Source of the DNA: Guyparkeria sp. WRN-7
GTDB taxonomy: Bacteria; Pseudomonadota; Gammaproteobacteria; Halothiobacillales; Halothiobacillaceae
Assembly (NCBI RefSeq): GCF_001641825.1
Contig: NZ_LRFH01000014.1
Coordinates: forward strand, 124,001-188,000
Length of the DNA: 64,000 bases
Reading direction: 5' to 3'
Position numbers and translations under genes: made by a program. The notes beneath the pieces are model-generated. The model saw only the letters and a list, made by a program, of their open reading frames with translations. It made no database searches and had not been told where the DNA came from. Positions 23,613-33,135 of this stretch are shown piece by piece; position 1 is the stretch's first letter, and each line of letters opens with the position of its first letter.

Positions 23613-23825
23613 TCAGCAGGCGCGGCGCACGCCCATCTTGGCCAGAATCGAATCCAGCGGGCAGAAACGCGTGATGCCGCTCTGGAACAGGTTCAGTCCG
23701 ATGAACGCCGTGAACCACAGCCAGGAGACCTGGCTCAGGTCGGCCTGCCCCATGAAGTGGGCGAGTGCCAGCGTGGCCAGAATCATCAGGCCGGCGACGA
23801 TGCGCACATAACGATCGGTAGTCAT
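23613..23825 (-). CDS. DUF2892 small membrane protein
   Basis: 70 aa, two membrane helices (about residues 8-24 and 32-48), ending SGITRFCPLDSILAKMGVRR. This is the DUF2892 module that forms the membrane part of the rhodanese YgaP in E. coli. The Cys in FCPLD is typical. A GGAGGG Shine-Dalgarno lies upstream of ATG. It is the second gene after the ArsR-type regulator and has a palindrome just upstream, an arrangement like ygaV-ygaP except that the rhodanese domain is a separate gene. Confidence 0.88.
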   Translation of the reverse strand: MTTDRYVRIVAGLMILATLALAHFMGQADLSQVSWLWFTAFIGLNLFQSGITRFCPLDSILAKMGVRRAC

Positions 23826-23858
23826 GGATGCCCTCCGCGAAATCAGTACAAGAAGGAC

Positions 23859-23878
23859 GCGCCGGAACGATTCGGCGC
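23859..23878. repeat. GC-rich inverted repeat in the DUF2892 leader
   Basis: GCGCCG (23859-23864) and CGGCGC (23873-23878) with an 8-nt spacer, between the AT-rich palindrome and the DUF2892 start. No T-run follows, so it is not a clear terminator; it may be a leader hairpin. Confidence 0.35.
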
Positions 23879-23884
23879 ACCCGA

Positions 23885-23904
23885 ATAGAATTATTTTATT
23901 CTAT
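23885..23904. promoter_or_regulatory. AT-rich palindrome, candidate operator of the ArsR-type regulator
   Basis: ATAGAAT (23885-23891) and ATTCTAT (23898-23904) form a perfect 7-bp inverted repeat around TATTTT. It is strikingly AT-rich against its surroundings and lies 1 bp after the regulator's stop codon and 60 bp upstream of the DUF2892 gene. BigR/SqrR-type regulators bind AT-rich palindromes, so this is a plausible operator. Confidence 0.6.
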
Positions 23905-23905
23905 C

Positions 23906-24235
23906 CTAATTAAGCGGGCAAAAAACTTCCTGCATCATGCCGATCAGGCGCAAGGTCCGCGCATCCGACACCCGGTAGAACACCCGGTTGGCGTCCTTTC
24001 GCGACGCCAGGATGCCCTTGTCGCGCAGGATGGCCAGGTGCTGGGAGATGTTGCTCTGCGTGGTCCCGACCGCCTCGACGATCTGCTGCACGCTGAGTTC
24101 GTTGTCACCCAGCACGCACAGGATCTTCAGGCGCAGGGGGTGCGACATGGCCTTGAGCGACCGTGAGGCGCGCTCGATGTCCTCGGAGCGGCCCATCAGC
24201 CGGGTGGCAGGATATTCCTCGGTTTCCAAATTCAT
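23906..24235 (-). CDS. ArsR-family regulator of persulfide-sensor (SqrR/BigR/YgaV) type
   Basis: 109 aa from the ATG at 24235; a longer frame to 24430 lacks family-like sequence. Winged helix with SHPLRLKILCVLGDNELSVQ and the recognition helix QSNISQHLAILRDKG. Two cysteines, C40 and C106, are 66 residues apart, the same spacing as the reactive pair in BigR (C42/C108) and SqrR (C41/C107). Those proteins release DNA when persulfides bridge the pair. It lacks the metal-binding ELCVCDL motif of arsenic or cadmium sensors. Likely controls the DUF2892 gene and perhaps the neighbouring rhodanese or redox genes. Confidence 0.85.
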   Translation of the reverse strand: MNLETEEYPATRLMGRSEDIERASRSLKAMSHPLRLKILCVLGDNELSVQQIVEAVGTTQSNISQHLAILRDKGILASRKDANRVFYRVSDARTLRLIGMMQEVFCPLN

Positions 24236-24445
24236 GGCTCGACCCACGTGCTGGTTGTGCGGTGACAGGGCCGGCGAGGTTCCCGATCGGGGATGCCCCT
24301 GCCGGACACCGGGCGAAAACCCTTGTTGCTTCCGTATACTACCGCTTTTCCGACATTTTGTTGCAGCGAGCTGTCCGCTCCTGCCCGACGGGCCGTTGCG
24401 GACCCTCGCCGAACCACCCGTCATCACCACCGGTCAGGGGGTTTC

Positions 24446-25633
24446 TTGCCACAGTCATCACGCGCCCAATGCCCCTTGCGCTCGTCGTCGCTCGCCAGCC
24501 GTCGCGGCACCGTCGCGCTTTTCTGGCTGGCCCTGTCGGCCATGCCGGCGGCGCTGGCAGCCGAGCCGATCGAAAAGCGCATCGATGCGCAACGTGAGGC
24601 GATCGCCTCGACCCAGGCCGAGCGCGATGCCGCTCACGAGGCGCTTTCAGCGCAGAAGAAGCGCCTCGCTTTCCTGGAGAAGAAGACCGCCGAGCTGGAC
24701 GCCGAGCGACAACAACTCGAGCAGCGCCAACAGACCCTCGACCAGCGAGAGGCACGGCTGCGCGAGGAATTGGCACAACGACGGGCCGAACTCGAACGAC
24801 GCCTGCGTGCGGCCTACCCCCTGACCCGCGGCAGCGCCCTGCAGACACTCCTGGGCGATGGCGACGCCCTCCAGGCGGAGCGGGACCTGCACTATCTGCG
24901 CAACCTGATCCATCCGGTGCAGGAAGCCCGGCGCGCGCTGGAGGCAAAGAGGGCGGAACTGGCCGACAACCGGGAGGCCGTCGCTCGAACCGAGCGCGAA
25001 CTTGCCGAGGCCGGCGACCGACTGGATGCCCACTACCGAGACGTGCGCGAGAACCTCGACGAGCAGCAACGCCTGCTGGCCCGGCTGGGCGAGACCCTCG
25101 ACGAACAGCAGCAGTCACTCAAGTCGATGCTGGAACGCAAGCGCCGCCTCGATCGCGAAGTGGCCGCCGCCCGGGCCGCCAGCAAACGGCAGGCAGAGCA
25201 GAAGCCGTCGGCAAGCGCGCCGCCCCGTACCGCGGCCGTGAAAACGGATGGCATTCCCGTGACCGGCTCGATCAAGCGCCGCTTCGGCGAATCGCTGCCT
25301 CAGGGAAAAATGCGCAACGAGGGGGTCGAATTCCGCGCAGCGGCCGGCACGCCCGTCCGCGCCGTGACCGACGGCCAGGTTGCCTATGCCGGCCCGCTCA
25401 AGGGCTGGGGCAACCTGATCATGCTGCGTCACCGGGGTGACTACCTCAGCCTGTACGCACATTGCCGCTCGCTGGCCGTATCGAAGGGGCAGAAGGTCTC
25501 CCGGGGCCAGACCCTGTGCGACTCCGGCGTGATCGACGCCAACCGCGAGGGACTGTACGTAGAGGTGCGGCGGGGCAACCGGCCTATCGACCCGAGCCGC
25601 TGGCCGGCATGGAAAAAGGCCGTAGGCGGCTGA
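24446..25633 (+). CDS. envC: EnvC-like murein hydrolase activator (degenerate LytM domain)
   Basis: Periplasmic activator of septal amidases. 395 aa if started at TTG 24446, which has a GGGGG run 5 nt upstream and yields a good signal peptide (arginines, TVALFWLALSAMPAALA, cleavage near 38). The next in-frame ATG start upstream, at 24293, would add 51 residues of non-secretory sequence. Long coiled coils follow, then a C-terminal M23/LytM domain. The zinc ligands are mostly lost: NEGVEF replaces HxGxD and EGLYVEV replaces xLHxEV, as in E. coli EnvC, so it should activate rather than cut. The gene precedes ctpA, a frequent pairing. Confidence 0.85.
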   Translation: MPQSSRAQCPLRSSSLASRRGTVALFWLALSAMPAALAAEPIEKRIDAQREAIASTQAERDAAHEALSAQKKRLAFLEKKTAELDAERQQLEQRQQTLDQREARLREELAQRRAELERRLRAAYPLTRGSALQTLLGDGDALQAERDLHYLRNLIHPVQEARRALEAKRAELADNREAVARTERELAEAGDRLDAHYRDVRENLDEQQRLLARLGETLDEQQQSLKSMLERKRRLDREVAAARAASKRQAEQKPSASAPPRTAAVKTDGIPVTGSIKRRFGESLPQGKMRNEGVEFRAAAGTPVRAVTDGQVAYAGPLKGWGNLIMLRHRGDYLSLYAHCRSLAVSKGQKVSRGQTLCDSGVIDANREGLYVEVRRGNRPIDPSRWPAWKKAVGG

Positions 25634-25862
25634 CGGAGCCGCTTCGGGATCACCGCGACCGTCGCCAACCCGCCTGCCATGCCCTATGATTCCCGGGAGC
25701 AACCCGCAAGGGGCCGGGGTCGCGGCGCCCCCCCTCACCGTGGCATAGTGGAAGCCTTATGAACCGGGCCCTTGATTGCCCGACGGACGCCCCCACGATG
25801 CAGGCAACAAGACATCGCCCGACGGGCGCCTCAAGCCGACGAACATGCCTAGAGAGAACACC

Positions 25863-27197
25863 ATGACCAGCTGGATCCGCAAGGCCTCGAACCTCGGCGT
25901 CGCCGCCTTCTTCGGTTTTGCCATTGCCATCGCCATCAACGCCGTGGCCGAACGACCGGCCGAGACCGCCGGTGCCGCCGACGTCCCGCTGGAGCAGCTG
26001 CGCACCTACTCCGACGTCCTCGATCGCGTCCGCTCGGACTACGTCGACGACATCAGCGAAAGCCAGCTGATCGAGAATTCCATCCGGGGCATGATCTCCG
26101 AGCTCGACCCCCACTCGGGCTACCTCGACGACGAGGAGTTCAAGAGCCTGCGCGAGTCCACCAGCGGCGAGTTCGGCGGGCTGGGCATCCAGGTCGGCAT
26201 GAAGGACGGCGTGCTCACGGTCATCGCGCCCATCGACGACACTCCCGCCAAGCGCGCCGGTCTCGAGGCGGGCGACAAGATCATCCGCATCAACGACGAA
26301 CTCACCCAGGACATGGACCTGGAAGAGGCCGTCAAGATCATGCGCGGCAAGCCGGGCACCGACATCGACCTGACCATCGCCCGCGAAGGCGAGAAGAAGC
26401 CGCTGGAATTCACCATCACGCGCGCGATCATCAAGACCGAGTCGGTCAAGCACGAGATGCTGGAGCCGGGTCTGGGCTACATCCGCGTGTCGCAGTTCCA
26501 GTCACGCACGGTCGAACAGATGCACGACGCCCTCGACGCGCTGGCCGAGGACAACGACGACAAGCCGCTCAAGGGCCTGGTGCTCGACCTGCGCAACAAC
26601 CCCGGGGGCGTGCTCGACGGCTCGGTGGAAATGGTCGACGCCTTCCTCAACAAGGGGCAGATCGTCTACACCAAGGGCCGGGTCGCGGACGCCAAGATGA
26701 GCTTCGAGGCCAGCAATGGCGACCGTCTCGACGGGGCGCCGATGGTCGTGCTGGTCAACGGTGGCTCCGCCTCCGCCTCGGAAATCGTCGCCGGCGCGCT
26801 GCAGGACAGCGGCCGCGCGCTTGTCATCGGCGAGCGGACCTTCGGCAAGGGCTCGGTCCAGTCGATCATGCCGCTGGCCAACGGCGGCGCGCTGCGCCTG
26901 ACGACGGCGCGCTACTACACCCCGAGCGGCCGTTCGATCCAGGCCGAGGGCATCAAGCCCGACGTCACGGTCCACCAGCTCAAGGTCAGCGACATCGAGG
27001 AGGTGTTCTCGATCTCCGAGGCCAGCCTCGCCGGCCACCTGACCAACGGCGAGTCCGAGACCGAAGGCGAGAAGCAGAACAAGCCCGAGGCGAAGGAAGA
27101 CGACGGCGAGCCGCTGGTGATCCGCGACTACCAGCTCTACGAGGCCCTGAACATGCTCAAGGGCATGGTGATCGTCAGCAAGAACGGCAACCGCTGA
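25863..27197 (+). CDS. ctpA: C-terminal processing protease (S41 family)
   Basis: Periplasmic serine protease. 444 aa from the ATG at 25863 (MTSWIRKASNLGVAAFFGFA), with an N-terminal export helix. A PDZ domain (about 100-185: GGLGIQVGMKDGVLTVIAPI) precedes the S41 domain, with catalytic Ser in NGGSASASEIVAGAL and Lys in RTFGKGSVQ. A Glu/Lys-rich insert lies near the C-terminus. The 229 bp between envC and this gene leave room for its own promoter, but none was identified. Confidence 0.95.
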   Translation: MTSWIRKASNLGVAAFFGFAIAIAINAVAERPAETAGAADVPLEQLRTYSDVLDRVRSDYVDDISESQLIENSIRGMISELDPHSGYLDDEEFKSLRESTSGEFGGLGIQVGMKDGVLTVIAPIDDTPAKRAGLEAGDKIIRINDELTQDMDLEEAVKIMRGKPGTDIDLTIAREGEKKPLEFTITRAIIKTESVKHEMLEPGLGYIRVSQFQSRTVEQMHDALDALAEDNDDKPLKGLVLDLRNNPGGVLDGSVEMVDAFLNKGQIVYTKGRVADAKMSFEASNGDRLDGAPMVVLVNGGSASASEIVAGALQDSGRALVIGERTFGKGSVQSIMPLANGGALRLTTARYYTPSGRSIQAEGIKPDVTVHQLKVSDIEEVFSISEASLAGHLTNGESETEGEKQNKPEAKEDDGEPLVIRDYQLYEALNMLKGMVIVSKNGNR

Positions 27198-27228
27198 ACA
27201 CGGCCCGCGACGAGGAGGAAACGACGCA

Positions 27229-27783
27229 ATGGCAAGCAAGGCAATGATCGTGCTGGCCCCCGGGTTCGAGGACCTGGAGGCCATTACCACCATCGACATC
27301 CTGCGCCGCGCCGGCGTACAGGTACATACCCTGTCGTTGCGCGAGCACGAGGCATCCGGTTCTCGCGGCGTCACGGTGGTCACGGACAGCAACCTGGGCC
27401 TGGTGGACGAGACCAGCACCTACGATGCCATCGTCCTGCCCGGTGGCCAGCCGGGGGCGAACAACCTCGCCGCCGATCAGCGCCTCCTCAAACGCCTGCA
27501 GGACCAGTCCGCCGCCGGGCGCTGGATCGCCGCGATCTGTGCCGCACCCAAGGTGCTCGCGGCGGCGGGAGTGCTCAAGGGGCACCGGATCACACATTTC
27601 CCGGGCGCGCTCACTGAAGAGGAATCGCGGGGCGTCGAGATCTGCGACGAGGCCGTGGTGGTCGACGGCAACCTGGTCACCGGGCGTGGCCCGGGCGTGG
27701 CCCTCGACTTCGCCCTGGCACTGGTCGAGCAGCTCGAGGGCCGCGAGACCCGCGACGAGGTCGAAGCCAAGCTCGCGCGCTGA
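27229..27783 (+). CDS. DJ-1/PfpI family protein (YajL-like)
   Basis: 184 aa. Starts MASKAMIVLAPGFEDLEAIT, with the conserved Glu (GFEDLE) and the nucleophile-elbow Cys in AAICAAPKVLAAAG. DJ-1/YajL proteins are linked to oxidative-stress protection and glyoxal or protein repair; the precise activity here cannot be decided. A GAGGAG Shine-Dalgarno precedes ATG. It lies 31 bp after ctpA and is followed by a terminator. Confidence 0.9.
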   Translation: MASKAMIVLAPGFEDLEAITTIDILRRAGVQVHTLSLREHEASGSRGVTVVTDSNLGLVDETSTYDAIVLPGGQPGANNLAADQRLLKRLQDQSAAGRWIAAICAAPKVLAAAGVLKGHRITHFPGALTEEESRGVEICDEAVVVDGNLVTGRGPGVALDFALALVEQLEGRETRDEVEAKLAR

Positions 27784-27812
27784 CGAGACCAGGCTCAGCC
27801 TAATCACTGCCC

Positions 27813-27838
27813 ACGCCTGCCCCTGCGGCAGGCGTTTT
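27813..27838 (+). terminator. Terminator after the DJ-1 gene
   Basis: Perfect 9-bp stem ACGCCTGCC (27813-27821) and GGCAGGCGT (27827-27835), 5-nt loop, followed by TTT and a pyrimidine tail. It separates the DJ-1 gene from the YigZ gene. Confidence 0.7.
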
Positions 27839-27862
27839 CCGTTGTTGCCCAGGTACCTGCCC

Positions 27863-28489
27863 GTGTCCCAGCAAGCCCGACCGGAATCGTTCTTCACGCC
27901 CGCCAACACCATCGAGCGGGAGCTGGAGGTGAAGAAAAGCCGTTTCATTGCCCGTGCCGGGATGGTGGCTTCTCGCGACGAGGCCCTCGCGTTCGTCGAG
28001 AGAACACGTGCCGACTACCCGGATGCGCGTCACCACTGCTGGGCCTATCTGATCGGCAACCCGGCCACGGACGCCAGTGCCGCCATGAACGATGACGGCG
28101 AACCCAGCGGCACGGCGGGCAAGCCGATACTCAACGTCATTCAGCACAAGGGAATCGGCGACCTGATCGTGGTGGTCACGCGCTACTTCGGCGGCATCAA
28201 GCTGGGAGCCGGCGGCCTGGTACGTGCCTATTCCGGGGCAACCCAGAAAGTGCTGGCCGACCTTCCCCTCACCGAGCACCGCCCGCGACGGGCGTACCGG
28301 TTGCGGTTCGACTTTCCCCGCGAGCAGCCGCTGCGCCACTGGGCCGAGCAGCATCAGGCCGAGCTGCTGTCGATCGAGTACGACCAGCAAGTCGGCGCCC
28401 GGCTGGCGGTGCCCGAGGAGCATGCCGCGTCATTCGAGGCATTCCTCGGCGCTCAGGGCATCGCCGTCCTGGACCGGACCGACGACTGA
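27863..28489 (+). CDS. YigZ/IMPACT family protein
   Basis: 208 aa from GTG 27863, giving VSQQARPESFFTPANTIER; E. coli YigZ has 204 aa. YigZ hallmarks: EVKKSRFIARAGMVASRDEA, DARHHCWAYLIG, NDDGEPSGTAGKPIL and VTRYFGGIKLGAGGLVRAYS. The C-terminal half is the DUF1949-like ferredoxin fold. The family is related to eukaryotic IMPACT and is presumed to interact with the translation machinery; its biochemical role is unsettled. The start is chosen by family length; the ribosome site is weak. Confidence 0.88.
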   Translation: MSQQARPESFFTPANTIERELEVKKSRFIARAGMVASRDEALAFVERTRADYPDARHHCWAYLIGNPATDASAAMNDDGEPSGTAGKPILNVIQHKGIGDLIVVVTRYFGGIKLGAGGLVRAYSGATQKVLADLPLTEHRPRRAYRLRFDFPREQPLRHWAEQHQAELLSIEYDQQVGARLAVPEEHAASFEAFLGAQGIAVLDRTDD

Positions 28490-28512
28490 TTCGAACAACG
28501 GACCCGGCAACG

Positions 28513-28543
28513 AAAAAAGGCCCGGGCTTTCGCCCGGGCCTTC
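28513..28543. terminator. Bidirectional terminator between yigZ and amt
   Basis: 11-bp perfect stem AAGGCCCGGGC (28517-28527) and GCCCGGGCCTT (28532-28542) with a TTTC loop. The minus strand is followed by six T's (complement of 28513-28518), a strong terminator for amt; the plus direction has a weaker tail. Confidence 0.85.
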
Positions 28544-28591
28544 GTCCCTCTCGGCACATCCGTTGTGCCGTTACATCCTTTCAGTGCGTCC

Positions 28592-29836
<1,245 letters not shown>

Positions 29837-29851
29837 GGTGAAATCCTCCGC

Positions 29852-30199
<348 letters not shown>

Positions 30200-30254
30200 C
30201 TAGGTGACAGACCGGCCAAAGGGCCGGCCCGTATACCAGTGGTTAGAGGGTTGC

Positions 30255-30971
30255 TTAGAAGCTCTTGGACCAGCCGACCCAGACCTGCAGGTCATCGTCA
30301 GTCGAGACGTAGTTGGTGTCGTCCACGTCAGCCATCTCGAAGCTCATGGTGAACGAACCGAAATCGCCTGCGTCCTTGGCGACCGATGCGGTCCAGTGGC
30401 CGTAGTCCATGTCGCCGTAGCCGGCATCACCGTCGTCATCGAAGGTGTAGTAGCCGTAGTACAGGCTGCCGGTGTAGCCGGACTCGCCGAACGGCACGTC
30501 AACACCGGCGTAGTAGTACAGGTCACCCTCGGTGAACGGACCATCGTCAGCCTGGCCGTTGACCGTGTACGCCAGACCGGCAGTCAGGTAGCTGTACGTC
30601 AGCGAGCCGTAGAGCTCACCGAAGTCGATGTCGCTCGGCGCGTCCGGGTAGGCGTAGTAGACGTAACCAACGTCGTAGCTCAGGTCGCCTACGCTGCCAC
30701 CGTAGCCGGCGTACAGGTCGATCTCGTAGCTGGTGTCATCGCCGAAGTCGACGGTGGACGCCCAGGTGCCGGCGTAAAGACCGGATTCGTGGGCGTAATC
30801 GAGACCGCCCTGAACGGCAGCGCTGTCCTGCGTCTGGGTGACGCCACGGAAAAGGTAGTTGGAAACCACACCGATATTGGCCGAAACCTCGGCGGAGGCC
30901 ACGGACGGCAGGGTGAGAGCCGACAGGCTAACGGCCGAAGCGATGCTGGTTGCGATAAGGGTCTTTTTCAT
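30255..30971 (-). CDS. TorF/TIGR02001-type putative outer-membrane porin
   Basis: 238 aa from the ATG at 30971 (MKKTLIATSIASAV; GGAG lies 8 nt upstream). Signal peptide to about residue 27 (SVASA). The mature part is rich in alternating aromatic strands (GGLDYAHESGLYAGTWASTV, VGYVYYAYPD, LYYYAGVDVPFG), Asp-rich turns, and a terminal Phe (WVGWSKSF), all typical of an outer-membrane beta barrel. This family is annotated as putative porin, substrate unknown. It is the first gene of a transcript with glnK and amt under a sigma-54 type promoter, so its role probably lies in nitrogen acquisition. Confidence 0.82.
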   Translation of the reverse strand: MKKTLIATSIASAVSLSALTLPSVASAEVSANIGVVSNYLFRGVTQTQDSAAVQGGLDYAHESGLYAGTWASTVDFGDDTSYEIDLYAGYGGSVGDLSYDVGYVYYAYPDAPSDIDFGELYGSLTYSYLTAGLAYTVNGQADDGPFTEGDLYYYAGVDVPFGESGYTGSLYYGYYTFDDDGDAGYGDMDYGHWTASVAKDAGDFGSFTMSFEMADVDDTNYVSTDDDLQVWVGWSKSF

Positions 30972-31016
30972 TTCTCTGTGCTCCATCAAGTGAACGTTCG
31001 GGTTCGCCCCTGCAGA

Positions 31017-31032
31017 AGCATTGGCCGTGCCA
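31017..31032 (-). promoter_or_regulatory. Sigma-54 promoter of the porin-glnK-amt operon
   Basis: On the minus strand the element reads TGGCACGGCCAATGCT. Against consensus TGGCAC-N5-TTGCW, 10 of 11 fixed positions match, with the invariant GG and GC correctly spaced. Start of transcription should be near 31006, about 35 nt before the porin ATG. Confidence 0.85.
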
Positions 31033-31105
31033 ACTCCATTTATCACTTTTGTTTCAGTCGGTTATCGCGTTTTTGTCCTGAGCCGCCGAAACCCGTCCAC
31101 GACCC

Positions 31106-31118
31106 CCTCCCCAAATTG
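31106..31118. repeat. CCCC-AAATT-GGGG inverted repeat near the porin promoter
   Basis: A short perfect inverted repeat in the 296-bp gap between the porin and ubiK, lying between the sigma-54 element and the NtrC-type sites. Its role is unclear; it could help looping, bind another regulator, or be incidental. Confidence 0.3.
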
Positions 31119-31138
31119 GGGACGGGATTTTTCCCTAC

Positions 31139-31168
31139 TGCTCCAGCATGGTGCACCGAGATGGGGCA
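31139..31168. promoter_or_regulatory. Two overlapping NtrC-type binding sites
   Basis: Consensus TGCACC-N5-GGTGCA. Site A, 31139-31155, is TGCTCC-AGCAT-GGTGCA; site B, 31152-31168, is TGCACC-GAGAT-GGGGCA. Each has 11 of 12 fixed bases. Site A is centred about 141 bp upstream of the predicted sigma-54 start, a typical enhancer distance. The sites lie about 100 bp upstream of the divergent ubiK start. Confidence 0.75.
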
Positions 31169-31267
31169 TGCAACGCGCAGCCCGCCCCCGTGGGTGAATT
31201 TGCATCTGCGGAGGGCATACCCAACAATCGGGAGGCCGTCGACGACGAACCACACCGAGGTAGCCAG

Positions 31268-31558
31268 ATGTCCATCAGCCACACGATCGAAGAGATCTCC
31301 CAGCGGATCGAGCAGGCAATGCCCGAAAGCCTGCGCGAGGGGAAGCAGGAGTTCGAGAAGGCGGTGCGCCAGGCCGTCAGCAACGGGTTTTCCCGCATGG
31401 ATCTGGTCACGCGCGAGGAATTCGACGTCCAGACACAGGTTCTGGCGCGCACGCGCGCGAAGCTGGAGGCGCTGGAACAACGCGTGACCGATCTGGAAAA
31501 GCAGCTGGATGGCCGGCACCGCCCGTCGGAGCCGGAAGAGGGCGACATCGCCACCTGA
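31268..31558 (+). CDS. ubiK: Ubiquinone biosynthesis accessory factor UbiK (YqiC/BMFP family)
   Basis: 96 aa from the ATG at 31268 (MSISHTIEEISQRIEQAMPE). An amphipathic N-terminal helix, then a C-terminal coiled coil (LARTRAKLEALEQRVTDLEKQL) that mediates trimer formation in BMFP proteins. UbiK assists the Ubi enzymes, with UbiJ, in aerobic ubiquinone synthesis. It is followed by comM, as in many gammaproteobacteria. The earlier in-frame ATG at 31148 lies in the NtrC-site region and is unlikely. Confidence 0.9.
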   Translation: MSISHTIEEISQRIEQAMPESLREGKQEFEKAVRQAVSNGFSRMDLVTREEFDVQTQVLARTRAKLEALEQRVTDLEKQLDGRHRPSEPEEGDIAT

Positions 31559-31618
31559 CCCGCGCCGTCGCCGCGGACACGGACGCCCGCGCGACACCAG
31601 CCACCCCTACCGAGGCAT

Positions 31619-33127
31619 ATGGACATGCCCATCGCCAAGATCCACAGCCGGGCGCTGCTCGGCATCGATGCGCCTGCCGTCACGGTCGAGGCGCACGTCG
31701 CCCCTGGCCTGCCGGCCTTTACCCTCGTCGGCCTGCCGGAAACCGCCGTACGCGAATCGCGTGACCGTGTTCGGGCCGCAATTCTCTCGTCGGGCTTCGA
31801 ATTCCCGCCGCGCCGGCTGACCGTCAACCTCGCGCCCGCCGACCTGCCCAAGGAAAGCGCCCGTTTCGATCTGGCCATCGCTCTGGCCATCCTCGCGGCC
31901 ACCGGCCAACTGCCGGCCTCGGCGAGCGAACGCCTGCGTCAGGTCGAATGCCTGGGCGAACTGTCGCTCGACGGCGCTCTGCGCCCCATTCGCGGCACCC
32001 TGTCGGCTGCCCGCGCGGCCCGCGACGCCGGCCGGGAGCTGCTGTTGCCGGCCGAAGGCCGCGCCGAGGCCGAACTGATCCCGCGGGTCGCCGGACGCGC
32101 ACTCTCACACCTCGCCGAGGCGGTCGGCTATCTGGCCGGCGAGCAGAATCCCGACTGCCTGCGGCATCGCCCGGCGCCACCGAGCGATCCGGCTATAGAC
32201 GGCGATCTGGCCGACGTGCGCGGCCAGCCACGCGCCAAACGGGCGCTCGCGATCGCGGCAGCCGGCGGACACAATCTGTTGCTGATCGGTCCGCCCGGTG
32301 CCGGCAAGAGCATGCTCGCCCAGCGCCTGGCCGGGATACTTCCGCCGCTGACGGAGAACGAATCCCTGGCCGTGGCCGAAGTGGCCGCCGTGAGCCCAAA
32401 CGGCTTCGACCCGACCCGTTTCGGACGACGGCCGTTCCGTGCACCGCATCATTCCGCCTCGGCGGTCGCGCTGATCGGCGGCGGCTCGCAACCCGGTCCC
32501 GGCGAGATTTCGCTGGCTCACCACGGCACGCTGTTTCTCGACGAGCTGCCCGAATTCGACCGCCGCGTGCTCGAGGCCCTGCGCGAACCGATGGAAGTCG
32601 GCTCGGTGATGATTTCGCGAGCCGCACGCCAGGCCACCTTCCCGGCCGACTTCCAGCTGATCGCGGCCATGAACCCCTCGCCGCAAGGCACCGAGGTCCA
32701 CTCGCGTGCCGCTCAGCGCTATCGCGCCAAGGTCTCCGGCCCGCTGCTCGACCGGATCGATATCCATCTGGAGATACCGCGTGTACCGGCCGCCGAGCTC
32801 GATCGACCCGCCGAGCCGGGGGAGGACAGCGCCACCATTCGTGAACGGGTGATCAACGCGCGGCGATGCATGCTGAAGCGCCAAGGCGTGGTCAACGCGC
32901 AACTCGACGCGCGCGGCGTCGCCGACCAGGTACCCCTGGCCAAGGCAGAGCGCGACATGCTCAACCAGGCGATCGAGAAACTGCAGCTATCCGGGCGGGC
33001 CCGCGAGCGCATCCTCAAGCTCGCACGCAGCATCGCCGACTACGACGAACGCACCGCGATCGACAGGAGCGTGCTGGCCGAGGCTATCGGTTACCGAAAT
33101 CTCGATCGGCTGTTTGCCGGCAGTTAG
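31619..33127 (+). CDS. comM: ComM-type Mg-chelatase-like AAA+ helicase (YifB)
   Basis: 502 aa. N-terminal lon-like domain (AHVAPGLPAFTLVGLPETAV), P-loop GPPGAGKSMLAQRL, Walker B LFLDELPEF and a C-terminal Mg_chelatase domain (IRERVINAR... IADYDERTAID). ComM drives branch migration during natural transformation in several gammaproteobacteria. After AAMNPSPQG the segment is short (TEVHSRAAQRYRAK) and has none of the Cys cluster found in many homologues. The start may be 31619 or the ATG at 31625. Confidence 0.92.
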   Translation: MDMPIAKIHSRALLGIDAPAVTVEAHVAPGLPAFTLVGLPETAVRESRDRVRAAILSSGFEFPPRRLTVNLAPADLPKESARFDLAIALAILAATGQLPASASERLRQVECLGELSLDGALRPIRGTLSAARAARDAGRELLLPAEGRAEAELIPRVAGRALSHLAEAVGYLAGEQNPDCLRHRPAPPSDPAIDGDLADVRGQPRAKRALAIAAAGGHNLLLIGPPGAGKSMLAQRLAGILPPLTENESLAVAEVAAVSPNGFDPTRFGRRPFRAPHHSASAVALIGGGSQPGPGEISLAHHGTLFLDELPEFDRRVLEALREPMEVGSVMISRAARQATFPADFQLIAAMNPSPQGTEVHSRAAQRYRAKVSGPLLDRIDIHLEIPRVPAAELDRPAEPGEDSATIRERVINARRCMLKRQGVVNAQLDARGVADQVPLAKAERDMLNQAIEKLQLSGRARERILKLARSIADYDERTAIDRSVLAEAIGYRNLDRLFAGS

Positions 33128-33135
33128 AGGGTGGC

